The notes beneath the pieces were generated by a model. The model worked only from the letters and a program-made list of their open reading frames with translations. It did no database searches and was not told the origin of the DNA. The position numbers were made by a program, and so were the translations under genes. Of a stretch of DNA of 64,000 nucleotides, positions 26,435 through 35,208 are shown one piece after another; the stretch's first letter is position 1; each line of letters begins with the position of its first letter. Source of the DNA: an uncultured Lachnospiraceae bacterium (GTDB taxonomy: Bacteria > Bacillota > Clostridia > Lachnospirales > Lachnospiraceae); assembly GCA_946549035.1 (NCBI GenBank), contig CAMNQH010000001.1:44523-108522 (forward strand), in the 5' to 3' direction.

Positions 26435-26506
26435 CAATATGGTAAGGATACGGGTATCCAGATCCTTTGGAAAGATTCCCTGCATACCCTTTATCTTACC
26501 ATATTG
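26435..26506 (-). promoter_or_regulatory. Nested inverted repeats in the arcC leader
   Basis: A 12-bp perfect inverted repeat CAATATGGTAAG/CTTACCATATTG has arms at 26435-26446 and 26495-26506. Inside it GGGTAT and ATACCC can pair, as can GGATAC and GTATCC. The upstream arm covers the -10 region and the downstream arm touches the arcC RBS, so either a protein operator pair or a folded leader could control initiation or translation. Confidence 0.5.
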
Positions 26507-26520
26507 AAGGTATTTTGCAA
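26493..26520 (-). promoter_or_regulatory. Candidate extended -10 promoter for the arcC unit
   Basis: TTGCAA (26515-26520), 16-nt spacer ending TGG, TAAGAT (26493-26498) on the minus strand, seven bp after the htrA stop. Confidence 0.5.
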
Positions 26521-26526
26521 ATACTC

Positions 26527-28038
26527 TTACTGAATTTTCTTCCCCAGCGTTACTGTAATAGTACGTGCTACATATTCTCCGCCTTCCGCAGTATTCAGCT
26601 CAATCTCAACCTCCGTCCCTGCTGCATAATACTGCATCCGCTCCGCCAGCTGCTCCATAGAAGTTACAGCACGTCCGTCAAAGCTGGAAAGGATATCCCC
26701 AGGACGAATGCCGGCTTTCTCTGCTGCGCTTCCTTCCATTACCTGGGTGAGATAAATCCCGCGGGGCATATTATAACTAGTAGATACTTCTTCCGTAACA
26801 CTAACGCCGCTAACCCCCAGATAAGCCGCCTCTGTTTCATCTACCGCCTCTCTGGTAATCAAATCATTGATAATAGGTTCCGCCACAGTAATGGGAATGG
26901 AATACCCCATACCCTCCACATCCATATCAGAATATTTCACGGAGTTGATTCCGATTACTTCCCCATCAATGTTCAGCAACGCTCCTCCGCTGTTCCCAGG
27001 GTTAATGGCTGCATCCGTCTGAATCAGATTATTGGTAATAGGCTGGTTATTGGAATCTGTTACGGTTACCTCCCGATCCAGGGCGCTAATCACCCCTGTA
27101 GTAACAGACTGTCCATATCCTAATGCATTTCCAATGGCAATGGCCGGCTCGCCCACTCGTAAACCTTTGGAATCTCCCAGTGTGGCAACCTTAATTTTAG
27201 ATAAGGTATCCGCCGGTATACTGTCAAGAGACACGGTAATTACCGCCAGGTCCGTACTTGGATCCGTCCCTTTAATTTCCGCCGTTACGCTCTCTCCATC
27301 TGCAAAGGAAACTGTCAATGTGTTGGCATTCACTACCACATGGTTATTGGTGGCTATATACAATTCCTTATCTGTCTGCGCTACAATAATACCGGAACCG
27401 GCGCTCGGCACTTCCTGGCTGTAGCCTTCCCCAAACCAAAACGGAACATCCATCTCCTGTACAGATAAATTTGTAATGGACACAATGGAAGGCATTACAT
27501 TGTCCACTACCTCGGACACATCGCTGACTACCGCCTTTGTCCCTGTGCTTGTAGTGGTCAGCTTATTGCTGTTATTTACGGTAGAATTCTTCGGCGCCTC
27601 CTGCTCCTTTATCTGATCGGCTCCTGCTGCCCTCCGGAACACATAACCGGTTCCATAAAACACGGTTCCCCCTACCAGGCCAAACACCAAAGCCATGGCC
27701 GTACACTTTCCAAGAACAATCCCAAATCCCTGAGGCTTTTTTTCTCTCTGCCTCTTTTCTTTCTTGCGTCTCTCTTTCTTTTTGGGAGCATCGTAAGCAG
27801 TGTAAAACTGACGCTGCTGCTCCTCTCCCTCCCGATTCACATAGCTGTAAGAATACAAAGAGCTAGTCTGGGAGGGCTGCTCATGTACTTCCTCCGCCTG
27901 GGGCTGAGAAGCTGCCTGAAAGCCTTCCTGAACTTGTTCCTGGCGAAGCTCCTGGAAACTGGTATCATTGGTAGGATATGTGGAATTTCCATCTGACTGA
28001 TTATTGGAATTAACGTTATTTTCAAATTCATGATCCAT
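26527..28038 (-). CDS. HtrA/DegP-like serine protease with PDZ domain
   Basis: A 503-residue membrane-anchored quality-control protease. A polar, Asn/Gln-rich cytoplasmic N-terminus with basic stretches (KKKERRKKEKRQ) leads to one transmembrane helix (about residues 120-145). The trypsin fold follows with catalytic His in ATNNHVV, Asp in DPSTDLAV and Ser in NPGNSGGAL, then one C-terminal PDZ domain with GIRPGDILSSFDG. The ATG at 28038 has AAAGGAGA eight bases upstream; the frame to 28128 is rejected. A pair of direct repeats upstream suggests response-regulator control, as CssR controls htrA in Bacillus. Confidence 0.94.
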   Translation of the reverse strand: MDHEFENNVNSNNQSDGNSTYPTNDTSFQELRQEQVQEGFQAASQPQAEEVHEQPSQTSSLYSYSYVNREGEEQQRQFYTAYDAPKKKERRKKEKRQREKKPQGFGIVLGKCTAMALVFGLVGGTVFYGTGYVFRRAAGADQIKEQEAPKNSTVNNSNKLTTTSTGTKAVVSDVSEVVDNVMPSIVSITNLSVQEMDVPFWFGEGYSQEVPSAGSGIIVAQTDKELYIATNNHVVVNANTLTVSFADGESVTAEIKGTDPSTDLAVITVSLDSIPADTLSKIKVATLGDSKGLRVGEPAIAIGNALGYGQSVTTGVISALDREVTVTDSNNQPITNNLIQTDAAINPGNSGGALLNIDGEVIGINSVKYSDMDVEGMGYSIPITVAEPIINDLITREAVDETEAAYLGVSGVSVTEEVSTSYNMPRGIYLTQVMEGSAAEKAGIRPGDILSSFDGRAVTSMEQLAERMQYYAAGTEVEIELNTAEGGEYVARTITVTLGKKIQ

Positions 28039-28106
28039 AATAAAATCTCCTTTCATCTTCCGGGATTGCTGTTTTCTTAAGATAGAGTTTAGCCGGAAAA
28101 TGTGTA

Positions 28107-28140
28107 GAAATTGTGATAAATCCTTCAAGAAATTGTGATA
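28107..28140 (-). promoter_or_regulatory. Two direct repeats upstream of htrA
   Basis: The 12-mer TATCACAATTTC occurs twice on the minus strand (28129-28140 and 28107-28118), spaced 22 bp, two helical turns. This is the arrangement bound by OmpR-class regulators. A possible promoter, TTGAAG-N16-TACACA, overlaps it. Confidence 0.5.
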
Positions 28141-28188
28141 GCGAGAGGGCCGGACATAAGGTAATAGAAAAATGATAAATGATAGTAA

Positions 28189-28584
28189 TTATTTTTTTTC
28201 CAGAAAAAGTTTTCTTGTGACAAAGTTCCAGACCATAACCACCATAGTGGCAAATATTTTGGAAATGCGGTAATCCATGGAGACACTTTCTACTATAAGC
28301 CATAAAACAAATTGATTGATCCCCATACCGATTAAGCAAAGGATTGTAAAAGCAAAAAATTCTTTCCATCTGCTGACATCTTCTTTGCTTTGGAAAACAT
28401 ATTTCATACTGGCAACATAGTTGAAGACCAGGGATATACTGTAGGAAAGGGTGGATGCCAGCAGGTAGTGAAGGGAGCATATTTCTTTGAAAAAAATCAT
28501 CAAGCCATAGTCCAGCAGCGTGGAGAATACCCCCACGACGCCGAACTTTATGATTTGTTTCATCAGATCCATCCATTTTTTCAT
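28189..28584 (-). CDS. GtrA-family membrane protein
   Basis: A 131-residue protein with four transmembrane helices and the GtrA-type opening IIKFGVVGVFSTLLDYGLM, plus FNYVASMKYVF and WNFVTRKLF. GtrA proteins are thought to move lipid-linked sugars across the membrane. AGGGGG lies eight bases before the ATG. It is the last gene of the LCP-glmS unit, 15 bp after glmS, and likely works with the GtrB-like transferase at 31645-32580. Confidence 0.92.
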   Translation of the reverse strand: MKKWMDLMKQIIKFGVVGVFSTLLDYGLMIFFKEICSLHYLLASTLSYSISLVFNYVASMKYVFQSKEDVSRWKEFFAFTILCLIGMGINQFVLWLIVESVSMDYRISKIFATMVVMVWNFVTRKLFLEKK

Positions 28585-28599
28585 TGGTATGGCCCCCTC

Positions 28600-30426
28600 T
28601 TATTCTACAGTTACGGATTTTGCCAGATTCCGGGGCTTATCTACGTCGCAGCCTCTACCCACGGAAACGTAATAGCTGAAAAGCTGAAGGGGAATAATCG
28701 CCAGGGAATTGGTAAAGTAAGGGCTGGTCTGAGGAATATAGATGACATAATCCGCAGCCTTTTCAATCTCTGTGTTCCCTTCGTTGGTCACAGCCAGTAC
28801 AAATGCGCCCCTGGTACGTACCTCTAGGATGTTGCTGATGGTTTTTTTATAAAGATCTTCTTGGGTAGCTACCGCCGCAACCAGGGTACCTTCTTCAATC
28901 AGGGAAATGGTCCCGTGCTTCAGCTCCCCTGCTGCGTATGCCTCTGAATGAATATATGAAATCTCTTTCAACTTCAAAGATCCTTCCAGGGAAATAGCAT
29001 AATCTACGCCCCGCCCGATAAAGAAAACATCCCTGGCAGCTATATATCGATTTGCAAACTTTTGAATCCTCCCTTTATTGGCCAAAAGCAATTCAATCTG
29101 ATCCGGAAGCCGTTTCAAATCATTAAGCAGGTTTCCCGCTTCTTTTTCTGTAATCGTTCCCCGCACCTGGGCAAAATTGATTGCCAGAAGATACTGGGCA
29201 ATCAACTGGGCGCTGTAGGCTTTGGTGGTGGCTACTGCAATCTCCGGCCCCGCCCATGTATACATCACCTTGTCAGCCTCCCGGGCAATGGAGCTGCCTA
29301 CCACATTTACAATTCCTAAGGTCTGAACGCCCCGGGATTTAGCTTCCCTGAGAGCCGCCAGAGAATCCGCCGTCTCACCGGACTGGCTGATAATCAATAC
29401 TAGAGCCCCCTCTTCCAGAATCGGATTGCGATACCGGAATTCAGAAGCCAGATCCACTTCCACCGGGATCCGGGCCATGCCTTCAAATACATATTTGGCT
29501 GTTACTCCCGTATGATAAGCGGAGCCGCAGGCCACAATATGTATCTTGCAAATTTTCAAAATCTCCTCTGGAGTCATGCCCAATTCTTCAATGACAATCC
29601 GTCCATTTTTCAGACGGGGGCTTAACGTATCACGTACCGTAGCCGGCTGCTCATACATCTCTTTTAACATAAAATGCTCATAGCCGCCTTTTTCCGCCGC
29701 ATTGATATCCCATTCAATGGTTACGGGTTCCTTGGCAATGGCTTCACAGTCCATATTAAAAAATGTGATATCCTCCGCCGTAAGTACCGCGATCTCCTCA
29801 TTTTGAATAAAATATACATCCCTGGTGTATTTTAAAACTGCCGGGACGTCAGAGGCAATCAGATTGCCTTCCGCTCCTTTTCCTACAATCAAAGGACTGT
29901 CTTTTCGTACCGCATACATCTGATCTGGATGGTCTTTAAACAGAATGCCGAGAGCATAAGAACCCTCTACCCGATGCATTACCTTGACAATGGCCTCCAG
30001 GGGATCGCCTTTATAATAGTAATCCAGTAAATGGGCGATGACCTCCGTATCTGTCTCAGATACAAATTCATATCCCTTATCTGACAGCTTCTTTTTTACT
30101 TTCAGGTAATTCTCTATAATGCCATTATGCACCACCGCGATATCCTTATTTTTATTGCAATGGGGGTGGGCATTGGTATCCGACGGAGAACCATGGGTCG
30201 CCCAGCGGGTATGTCCGATTCCAATAGTTCCCGGCATCGTAGCTCCGTCATGGGTCAGCTCGCTTAACACCTTTAATCTCCCGGTGGCCTTTTTCAGCTG
30301 AATCTCCTCTCCGTCAAAAACTGCAATTCCTGCCGAATCATATCCTCTGTATTCCAGCTTCCCAAGACCATCCAATAAGATAGGCGCTGCCTGAGACGCT
30401 CCAATGTAACCAACAATTCCACACAT
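28600..30426 (-). CDS. glmS: Glutamine-fructose-6-phosphate aminotransferase
   Basis: A 608-residue enzyme making glucosamine-6-phosphate, the entry to UDP-GlcNAc for wall and capsule. The N-terminal glutaminase begins with catalytic Cys2 (MCGIVGYIG) and contains GIGHTRWATHG. Two SIS domains follow (about 285-420 and 455-590) with ACGSAYHTG and SQSGETADSL, and the C-terminus ends in DKPRNLAKSVTVE. The RBS GGAGG precedes the ATG. It sits 19 bp after the LCP gene, so there is no room for a glmS ribozyme. Confidence 0.97.
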   Translation of the reverse strand: MCGIVGYIGASQAAPILLDGLGKLEYRGYDSAGIAVFDGEEIQLKKATGRLKVLSELTHDGATMPGTIGIGHTRWATHGSPSDTNAHPHCNKNKDIAVVHNGIIENYLKVKKKLSDKGYEFVSETDTEVIAHLLDYYYKGDPLEAIVKVMHRVEGSYALGILFKDHPDQMYAVRKDSPLIVGKGAEGNLIASDVPAVLKYTRDVYFIQNEEIAVLTAEDITFFNMDCEAIAKEPVTIEWDINAAEKGGYEHFMLKEMYEQPATVRDTLSPRLKNGRIVIEELGMTPEEILKICKIHIVACGSAYHTGVTAKYVFEGMARIPVEVDLASEFRYRNPILEEGALVLIISQSGETADSLAALREAKSRGVQTLGIVNVVGSSIAREADKVMYTWAGPEIAVATTKAYSAQLIAQYLLAINFAQVRGTITEKEAGNLLNDLKRLPDQIELLLANKGRIQKFANRYIAARDVFFIGRGVDYAISLEGSLKLKEISYIHSEAYAAGELKHGTISLIEEGTLVAAVATQEDLYKKTISNILEVRTRGAFVLAVTNEGNTEIEKAADYVIYIPQTSPYFTNSLAIIPLQLFSYYVSVGRGCDVDKPRNLAKSVTVE

Positions 30427-30445
30427 ATTTCGTTCCTCCTGCTTC

Positions 30446-31534
30446 TTAAGGAATATCTGATAAAGATAATCCTGTTTCCCTTACAATTTCTTCGCTGATA
30501 CGCTTAACGGAAGGAGTCACCTGATAATTCTCTGTTTCAAATAAAAATTCATGGAGCTTTTCCACATTACTTGCCAGATCCAAAGGAATTACGCAGTCTC
30601 CCGCCTTTCCTCCCAAATCCTGGGCGGTTTTGTCAAAGGGAAATCCCACCGTCTCTCCCAGGCTGTAGCTAAAGGCGTCCTTTGCCAGCATCAGCACCTC
30701 TGTGGTGGTAAAACTGGTCTTAATATCTGGAAGCACCGCGTCTACTACCCGATTCAGGGTCGCAGGATCAGAGGCCAACGCTTTGTCTACCATCTTTTGA
30801 ATGACAAGACGCTGACGTTCCGTACGCTTATAATCATCTCCAAGGGTATAACGAATCCGGGCATAGGAGGTCGCCTGTACCCCGTCTAAGGTATACCTTC
30901 CGCCGCTTAAGATCCTTTGGCTGGAGATCCCAGTGACTTCCTCCACTTCTTCAATATACCCGTTGATAAGATTCGCCTCCTCATTGGTCAGTTCAATCTC
31001 CACACCGCCCAGAAGGTCAACCGCATTGGCCACCGCGTTAAAATCCACTACCACATAATCTGTGATATCCAGATCCAGATTTACATTCAGCATACTGACC
31101 GCCTGATCTACACCGCCGTTGGCATAAGCGGCGTTTGCCTTACGATACCCCAGGCTTGTGTCCGTCATGTTCAAATAAGTGTCCCGGTACACACTGGCCA
31201 TTTTTACTTCCTTGGTGTTTTCATTAATACTGGCAATAATAATCACATCGCTGTTCCCTCGAATAAAATCTCCGGTATCACGGTTATCCAACCCAAACAA
31301 CGCAATCGTCGTATATTTTTCCAGGGTTGTCTTAGTCTCCTGCGTCAGCTCATTCATTTGCAGTTTTTTTGCTTCGATCTTATTGCCGCTGTCCAGTTTC
31401 GATAATTTTAACGCTACGAACAGGACGCCGAGGACAATCAGCAAAATAAAAATTTCAACGGCAAATACCACCAGCTTGGCCTTTCTCCGCCTTCTTGCCG
31501 ACTTCTTGGATTTTTTCCGTTTTGTATCCGACAT
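30446..31534 (-). CDS. LytR-CpsA-Psr (LCP) family glycopolymer transferase
   Basis: A 362-residue membrane-anchored enzyme that ligates lipid-linked glycopolymers to peptidoglycan. The basic N-terminus (KRKKSKKSARRRRK) precedes one transmembrane helix (about 20-43). The LCP domain (about 75-260) shows LFGLDNRD, RGNSDVIIIASIN, VYRDTYL, the pyrophosphate-binding arginines in YARIRYTLGDDYKRTERQ, and VVDFNAV. The gene heads a unit with glmS and gtrA; it may attach the capsule made by the surrounding genes. GAGAGGAAAAAAGT precedes the ATG. Confidence 0.94.
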   Translation of the reverse strand: MSDTKRKKSKKSARRRRKAKLVVFAVEIFILLIVLGVLFVALKLSKLDSGNKIEAKKLQMNELTQETKTTLEKYTTIALFGLDNRDTGDFIRGNSDVIIIASINENTKEVKMASVYRDTYLNMTDTSLGYRKANAAYANGGVDQAVSMLNVNLDLDITDYVVVDFNAVANAVDLLGGVEIELTNEEANLINGYIEEVEEVTGISSQRILSGGRYTLDGVQATSYARIRYTLGDDYKRTERQRLVIQKMVDKALASDPATLNRVVDAVLPDIKTSFTTTEVLMLAKDAFSYSLGETVGFPFDKTAQDLGGKAGDCVIPLDLASNVEKLHEFLFETENYQVTPSVKRISEEIVRETGLSLSDIP

Positions 31535-31556
31535 ACTTTTTTCCTCTCACCATACA

Positions 31557-31585
31557 TGTTTATCCATATGTGTGAATCATGCCAA
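31557..31585 (-). promoter_or_regulatory. Possible promoter before the LCP gene
   Basis: TTGGCA (31580-31585), 17-nt spacer, TAAACA (31557-31562) on the minus strand. The leader would be short (about 15 nt). The -10 is weak, so read-through from the upstream glycosyltransferase is equally possible. Confidence 0.35.
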
Positions 31586-31644
31586 AAAATCACATCATAC
31601 TTTCTATATCTTACAACATGGTGCCCGGGATTACAATTACTTTT

Positions 31645-32580
31645 TCATTTTTCCCCCGTTTCTATCTCCCGTATGATATATTGGGGGGTATTATTCAAGT
31701 TGATATTCATGCGTCCGATATACTCCCCTAACAGGCCCAGCATGATTAAAATAACTCCTCCCAGCAATAAAATTGCCGTCATCATAGAGCTCCAGCCTGC
31801 CACCGGCTCCCCGTACAAAAGCCGTTTTATTACAACATAAATGCCATACAAAAATCCTATTACCGCCACCAATGTTCCTACTACGGCTGAAAACCGCAAG
31901 GGTTTCACAGAGAAAGCAATAAATCCGTTCATCCAAACTTTTAAGCATTTGATTAATGTAAAATTGGACTTTCCTTCTTCCCGTATTCGGTGCTCAATGT
32001 ATACATTGGTAATGCGATCCGTAGTGCGAAGAATTAATCCCCAAATATAGGGAAAGGAATTTCTGTCTTTTAGCATTTCATCCACCACAAAGCGATCCAT
32101 GGCAAAATAACTGCACAATCTTAACTCCTTGGGTTTGTTCAAAAGAATCTGAGCCATTTTATCGTTCACACTGCTGCCAAAATTTTTAAAAGGACTGTGC
32201 TTTTTATGGACATACCGCCCAAAGACCACATCCCATCCTTCCTCCAGCTTCTCTAAGAGCTTCCATGCCTCACTGGCCGGATTTTGTCCATCGTCATCCA
32301 AAGATATGATATAATCCCCAGTCGCCAAAGAATAACCGGCCATCAAGGCGCTGTCCTGTCCAAAATTTCTGGAAAGTCCCACTGCCGTTACCCTGGGATT
32401 TTCCACTGCAAGGCGTTTGATGGTTCCCAACGTATTATCTCTGGGAGAAGCGTCGTTGACCAGAATAATCTCATACTCATATCTGTCGTTTCCCAAAAAC
32501 GCTTCGTCAATCTCCGCCACTACGCGGCCCACCGTTTTTTCTGAATTATAACAGGGTATCACAAATGAAAGTTTCTTCAT
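31645..32580 (-). CDS. GtrB/DPMS-type family 2 glycosyltransferase
   Basis: A 311-residue enzyme that likely transfers a sugar to undecaprenyl phosphate. GT2 domain (1-205) with FVIPCYNSEKTV, LVNDASPRDNT, and the metal-binding DDDGQNP; then two C-terminal transmembrane helices (about 232-254 and 268-290), the DPMS/ArnC/GtrB layout. It lies 9 bp after the wecE-like gene. With GtrA downstream it can form a side-sugar donor system. A run of six Gs is harmless. Confidence 0.93.
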   Translation of the reverse strand: MKKLSFVIPCYNSEKTVGRVVAEIDEAFLGNDRYEYEIILVNDASPRDNTLGTIKRLAVENPRVTAVGLSRNFGQDSALMAGYSLATGDYIISLDDDGQNPASEAWKLLEKLEEGWDVVFGRYVHKKHSPFKNFGSSVNDKMAQILLNKPKELRLCSYFAMDRFVVDEMLKDRNSFPYIWGLILRTTDRITNVYIEHRIREEGKSNFTLIKCLKVWMNGFIAFSVKPLRFSAVVGTLVAVIGFLYGIYVVIKRLLYGEPVAGWSSMMTAILLLGGVILIMLGLLGEYIGRMNINLNNTPQYIIREIETGEK

Positions 32581-32589
32581 ATTCTTCCT

Positions 32590-33720
32590 CTACCTTTTGT
32601 AAAACGCTTTCAGCTCCTTGCACACCGTTTCTACATCCGCCTCCGTCAGATTATAATGAAGAGGAAGCCGCAGCAAACGCTGGCTCTCCTTGGTGGTATA
32701 ACGGTCTTCTCCATGAAATCTGCCATATTTTTTTCCTGCAGCAACGGTATGAAGGGGAATATAATGGAATACTGCTCCGACCCCCCGCTCTTTCAAAAAG
32801 CCGATGATCTCGCTCCTTTGCTCTATAGTATCTGTCTTTATATAAAACATATGTGCATTATGTTCACATCCTTCGGGAATTACTGGAAGCAAAAGACGTC
32901 CCTCCTGTGCTAAGTCCTTCAATTCCTCCCAATATCTGTTCCAAAGCTGTAACCGTTTCTCATTCATCTCCTCCGCCAGTTCCAGCTGAGCCCAAAGGTA
33001 TGCCGCATTCAAATCACTGGGCAAATAGGAGGAACCAAAATCCACCCAGGTATATTTATCCACTTCTCCACGCCAAAACTTGCTCCGGTCAGTTCCTTTC
33101 TCCCGGATGATTTCCGCCCGGTCCCGGTTGGATATATCATGAATCAGCAGCGCTCCTCCCTCTCCCATAGAATAATTTTTGGTCTCATGGAAGGAGTAGC
33201 AGCCATAATCGCCGATACTGCCCAAAGGTCTTCCTTTATAACTGCTCATAACAGCCTGAGCCGCATCCTCCACCACCGGAAGGCCATATTTCTCTGCAAT
33301 TTTCAAAATGGCGTCCATCTCGCAGGAAACCCCGGCATAATGCATTACCACAATCGCCTTTGTCCGCTCTGTAACGGCGTCCTCCAGTAATGTTTCATCC
33401 AGGTTCATGGTATCCGGCCGGATATCAATGAATACAATCTTTGCCCCCCGCATCACAAAGGCGTCCGCCGTAGAAGCAAACGTAAAGGAAGGCATAATCA
33501 CCTCGTCCCCTGGTGCAATGTCCAGAAGCAAGGCCGCCATTTCCAAGGCATGGGTACCGGAAGTAGTCAGCAGGGCTTTTGGAGTTCTCATACGTGTCTC
33601 CAGCCATTGGTGGCACTTTTTGGTAAATACGCCGTCTCCGCAAATATGATGCGCCTCTATTGCCTGGCGCATATATTCCAATTCTTTCCCTGTAAAGGGC
33701 GGTTCATTAAAATGTATCAA
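32590..33720 (-). CDS. wecE: dTDP-4-amino-4,6-dideoxygalactose transaminase
   Basis: A 376-residue PLP enzyme of the DegT/DnrJ/EryC1 family. The PLP lysine is Lys181 in SFHETKNYSMGEGG, and EDAAQAVMSSYKG precedes it. Remembered WecE/RffA sequences agree along nearly the whole length, including NEPPFTGKELEYM, GDEVIMPSFTF, GAVFHYIPLH and HGEDRYTTKES, so the product is expected to be dTDP-Fuc4N. The dTDP-4-keto-6-deoxyglucose precursor would need rmlA/rmlB, which are not in the window. It sits between two glycosyltransferases. Confidence 0.92.
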   Translation of the reverse strand: MIHFNEPPFTGKELEYMRQAIEAHHICGDGVFTKKCHQWLETRMRTPKALLTTSGTHALEMAALLLDIAPGDEVIMPSFTFASTADAFVMRGAKIVFIDIRPDTMNLDETLLEDAVTERTKAIVVMHYAGVSCEMDAILKIAEKYGLPVVEDAAQAVMSSYKGRPLGSIGDYGCYSFHETKNYSMGEGGALLIHDISNRDRAEIIREKGTDRSKFWRGEVDKYTWVDFGSSYLPSDLNAAYLWAQLELAEEMNEKRLQLWNRYWEELKDLAQEGRLLLPVIPEGCEHNAHMFYIKTDTIEQRSEIIGFLKERGVGAVFHYIPLHTVAAGKKYGRFHGEDRYTTKESQRLLRLPLHYNLTEADVETVCKELKAFYKR

Positions 33721-33724
33721 TGTT

Positions 33725-34450
33725 TCACTTCCTTCTAAAAATACGTCCCATAAATCTTCTCACAAATACCACCCGGTTTCGAATCATCCTGGCAGGGCCA
33801 TAGTGAGTCATCCCGGAATTATTTTCCCCATGCCTGCGATAATACAGCAACGGTTCTTTCAAAAAACAAGACGGTAAAAAGTAATAATCATTCACTACCC
33901 CCAGCCACTGGTCATGCATTTCGATATCCCAGGGAATCGGCAGGGCGATTTTCAGCAATTCCCTGCGAAAGGCCATACAGCAGCCGATATAGCTGTTTTT
34001 TTTCACATTTTTAAATACCCCGGGGCCTGACTTTCGAAACTGAAAAAAAGATTCCATTACGGGCTGATTTCTATCCTCCTCAAAGACCGTTGCATCGTGA
34101 ACGACCAAAGAGACGCTCCCCTCTTGAAATACACTCATTACTTTAGAAATCTTGTCCTGCCTCCAGACGTCATCCTGATCTGCCAGAAAAATAATTTCTC
34201 CCCGGCAATGTTCCAGGGCAAACTCCATATTTCTCTTAATTCCCTGCCCTGGTCCTTCCAGAAGCCGAATACAGTCATACGTATCCTGATATTTCTTTAA
34301 GATATCCAAGGTTCCGTCCTCAGATCCGTCGTCCGATATCACCAATTCATCCTGGGAGCCTAGCTGGGCCAGTATCGAATCCAATTGTTCCCGAAGGAAT
34401 CTTGCGCCATTATAAGTCAGCATAGCTACCGATATACGCGTCGCTACCAA
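33725..34450 (-). CDS. Family 2 glycosyltransferase
   Basis: A 241-residue cytoplasmic GT2 enzyme with ISVAMLTYNGARFLREQLDSI, LVISDDGSEDGT and the DXD-type FLADQDDVW; the EMHDQWL motif follows. These features fit rhamnosyltransferase-like capsule enzymes, but the sugar is not predictable. The open frame starts at a GTG at 34465; I prefer TTG 34450, which overlaps the stop of the upstream gene and has a GGGGGTGG upstream, but either is possible. Confidence 0.85.
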   Translation of the reverse strand: MVATRISVAMLTYNGARFLREQLDSILAQLGSQDELVISDDGSEDGTLDILKKYQDTYDCIRLLEGPGQGIKRNMEFALEHCRGEIIFLADQDDVWRQDKISKVMSVFQEGSVSLVVHDATVFEEDRNQPVMESFFQFRKSGPGVFKNVKKNSYIGCCMAFRRELLKIALPIPWDIEMHDQWLGVVNDYYFLPSCFLKEPLLYYRRHGENNSGMTHYGPARMIRNRVVFVRRFMGRIFRRK

Positions 34451-35208
34451 ATACGCCACCCCCACTTCTGAAAATACTGAATCATTGACCGTATATGATA
34501 TTTCCGCAAGCTGCCGTCCTTATGAGACCCCCGCTCCCATCTGTGTATCACTTCCGTATCCGGACAATACAACAGCCGGCTGGTCTGGTTCACCCGCCTG
34601 CATAAATCCGCATCCTCCATATACATAAAATAACGAGGGTCAAAGCCCCCCAGTTCCCGGAATAAACTTGTCCGGATTACCAAAAAGCTTCCCTGGGCAA
34701 AAGGCACTTGAAACGGCTTCGTATAATCCATATCCTGCATCGTATGTCTTGCCTGCCTGTTTGGAAAACATTTCGGCAAAAACATCCGGATTCCCATATC
34801 AAACACCGTCAGCTCTCTCCGATACACTCCCTGCAGCTTTCCATCTGTTCCAAGCAGCCGGGGCACTGCCATCCCGGCTCCGGTGTCTTCCAAAAACCGG
34901 ATTAAGATCCCCAGGCTATCCTCTTTGAGTAAAATATCCGGGTTCACAATGGCATGATAAGCAGAATCCAGCATAGGCAGCACAAAATTATGTCCTCCTC
35001 CAAAGCCAAGATTAGATTTCATGGGAATGTATTCTGTATCTTTCCACCCGTCGGCCGCCTTCTGCAGTTGATTCGGCAGACTGCTGTTGTCCACAATATA
35101 GATTTTTTTTTGGATATCTGCGGCGGTATGCTCCAAGATGGAACATACCGCCTGCTTAACATCCGCTTCATTATTATATGCTACAATTACAACCGATATA
35201 TCTGTCAT
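34444..35208 (-). CDS. Family 2 glycosyltransferase, WbbL-like
   Basis: A 254-residue GT2 enzyme with ISVVIVAYNNEADVKQAV, IYIVDNSS, LGFGGGHNF, the VNPDI metal-site equivalent, and ELGGFDPRYFMYMEDADLCRR, typical for rhamnosyltransferase WbbL relatives. The ATG overlaps the stop of the sugar-transferase gene as ATGA, so it is coupled to the initiating enzyme and likely adds the second sugar. This order of action is inference. Confidence 0.92.
   Translation of the reverse strand: MTDISVVIVAYNNEADVKQAVCSILEHTAADIQKKIYIVDNSSLPNQLQKAADGWKDTEYIPMKSNLGFGGGHNFVLPMLDSAYHAIVNPDILLKEDSLGILIRFLEDTGAGMAVPRLLGTDGKLQGVYRRELTVFDMGIRMFLPKCFPNRQARHTMQDMDYTKPFQVPFAQGSFLVIRTSLFRELGGFDPRYFMYMEDADLCRRVNQTSRLLYCPDTEVIHRWERGSHKDGSLRKYHIRSMIQYFQKWGWRIW

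Noticed and set aside
30427..30445. glmS ribozyme
   Set aside because: Only 19 bp separate the LCP gene and glmS, too short for the ribozyme.
31675..31690. G6 run as another contingency tract
   Set aside because: Six Gs are too few for high slippage; similar G6/G7 runs occur elsewhere (e.g. 46845-46851) in intact genes.
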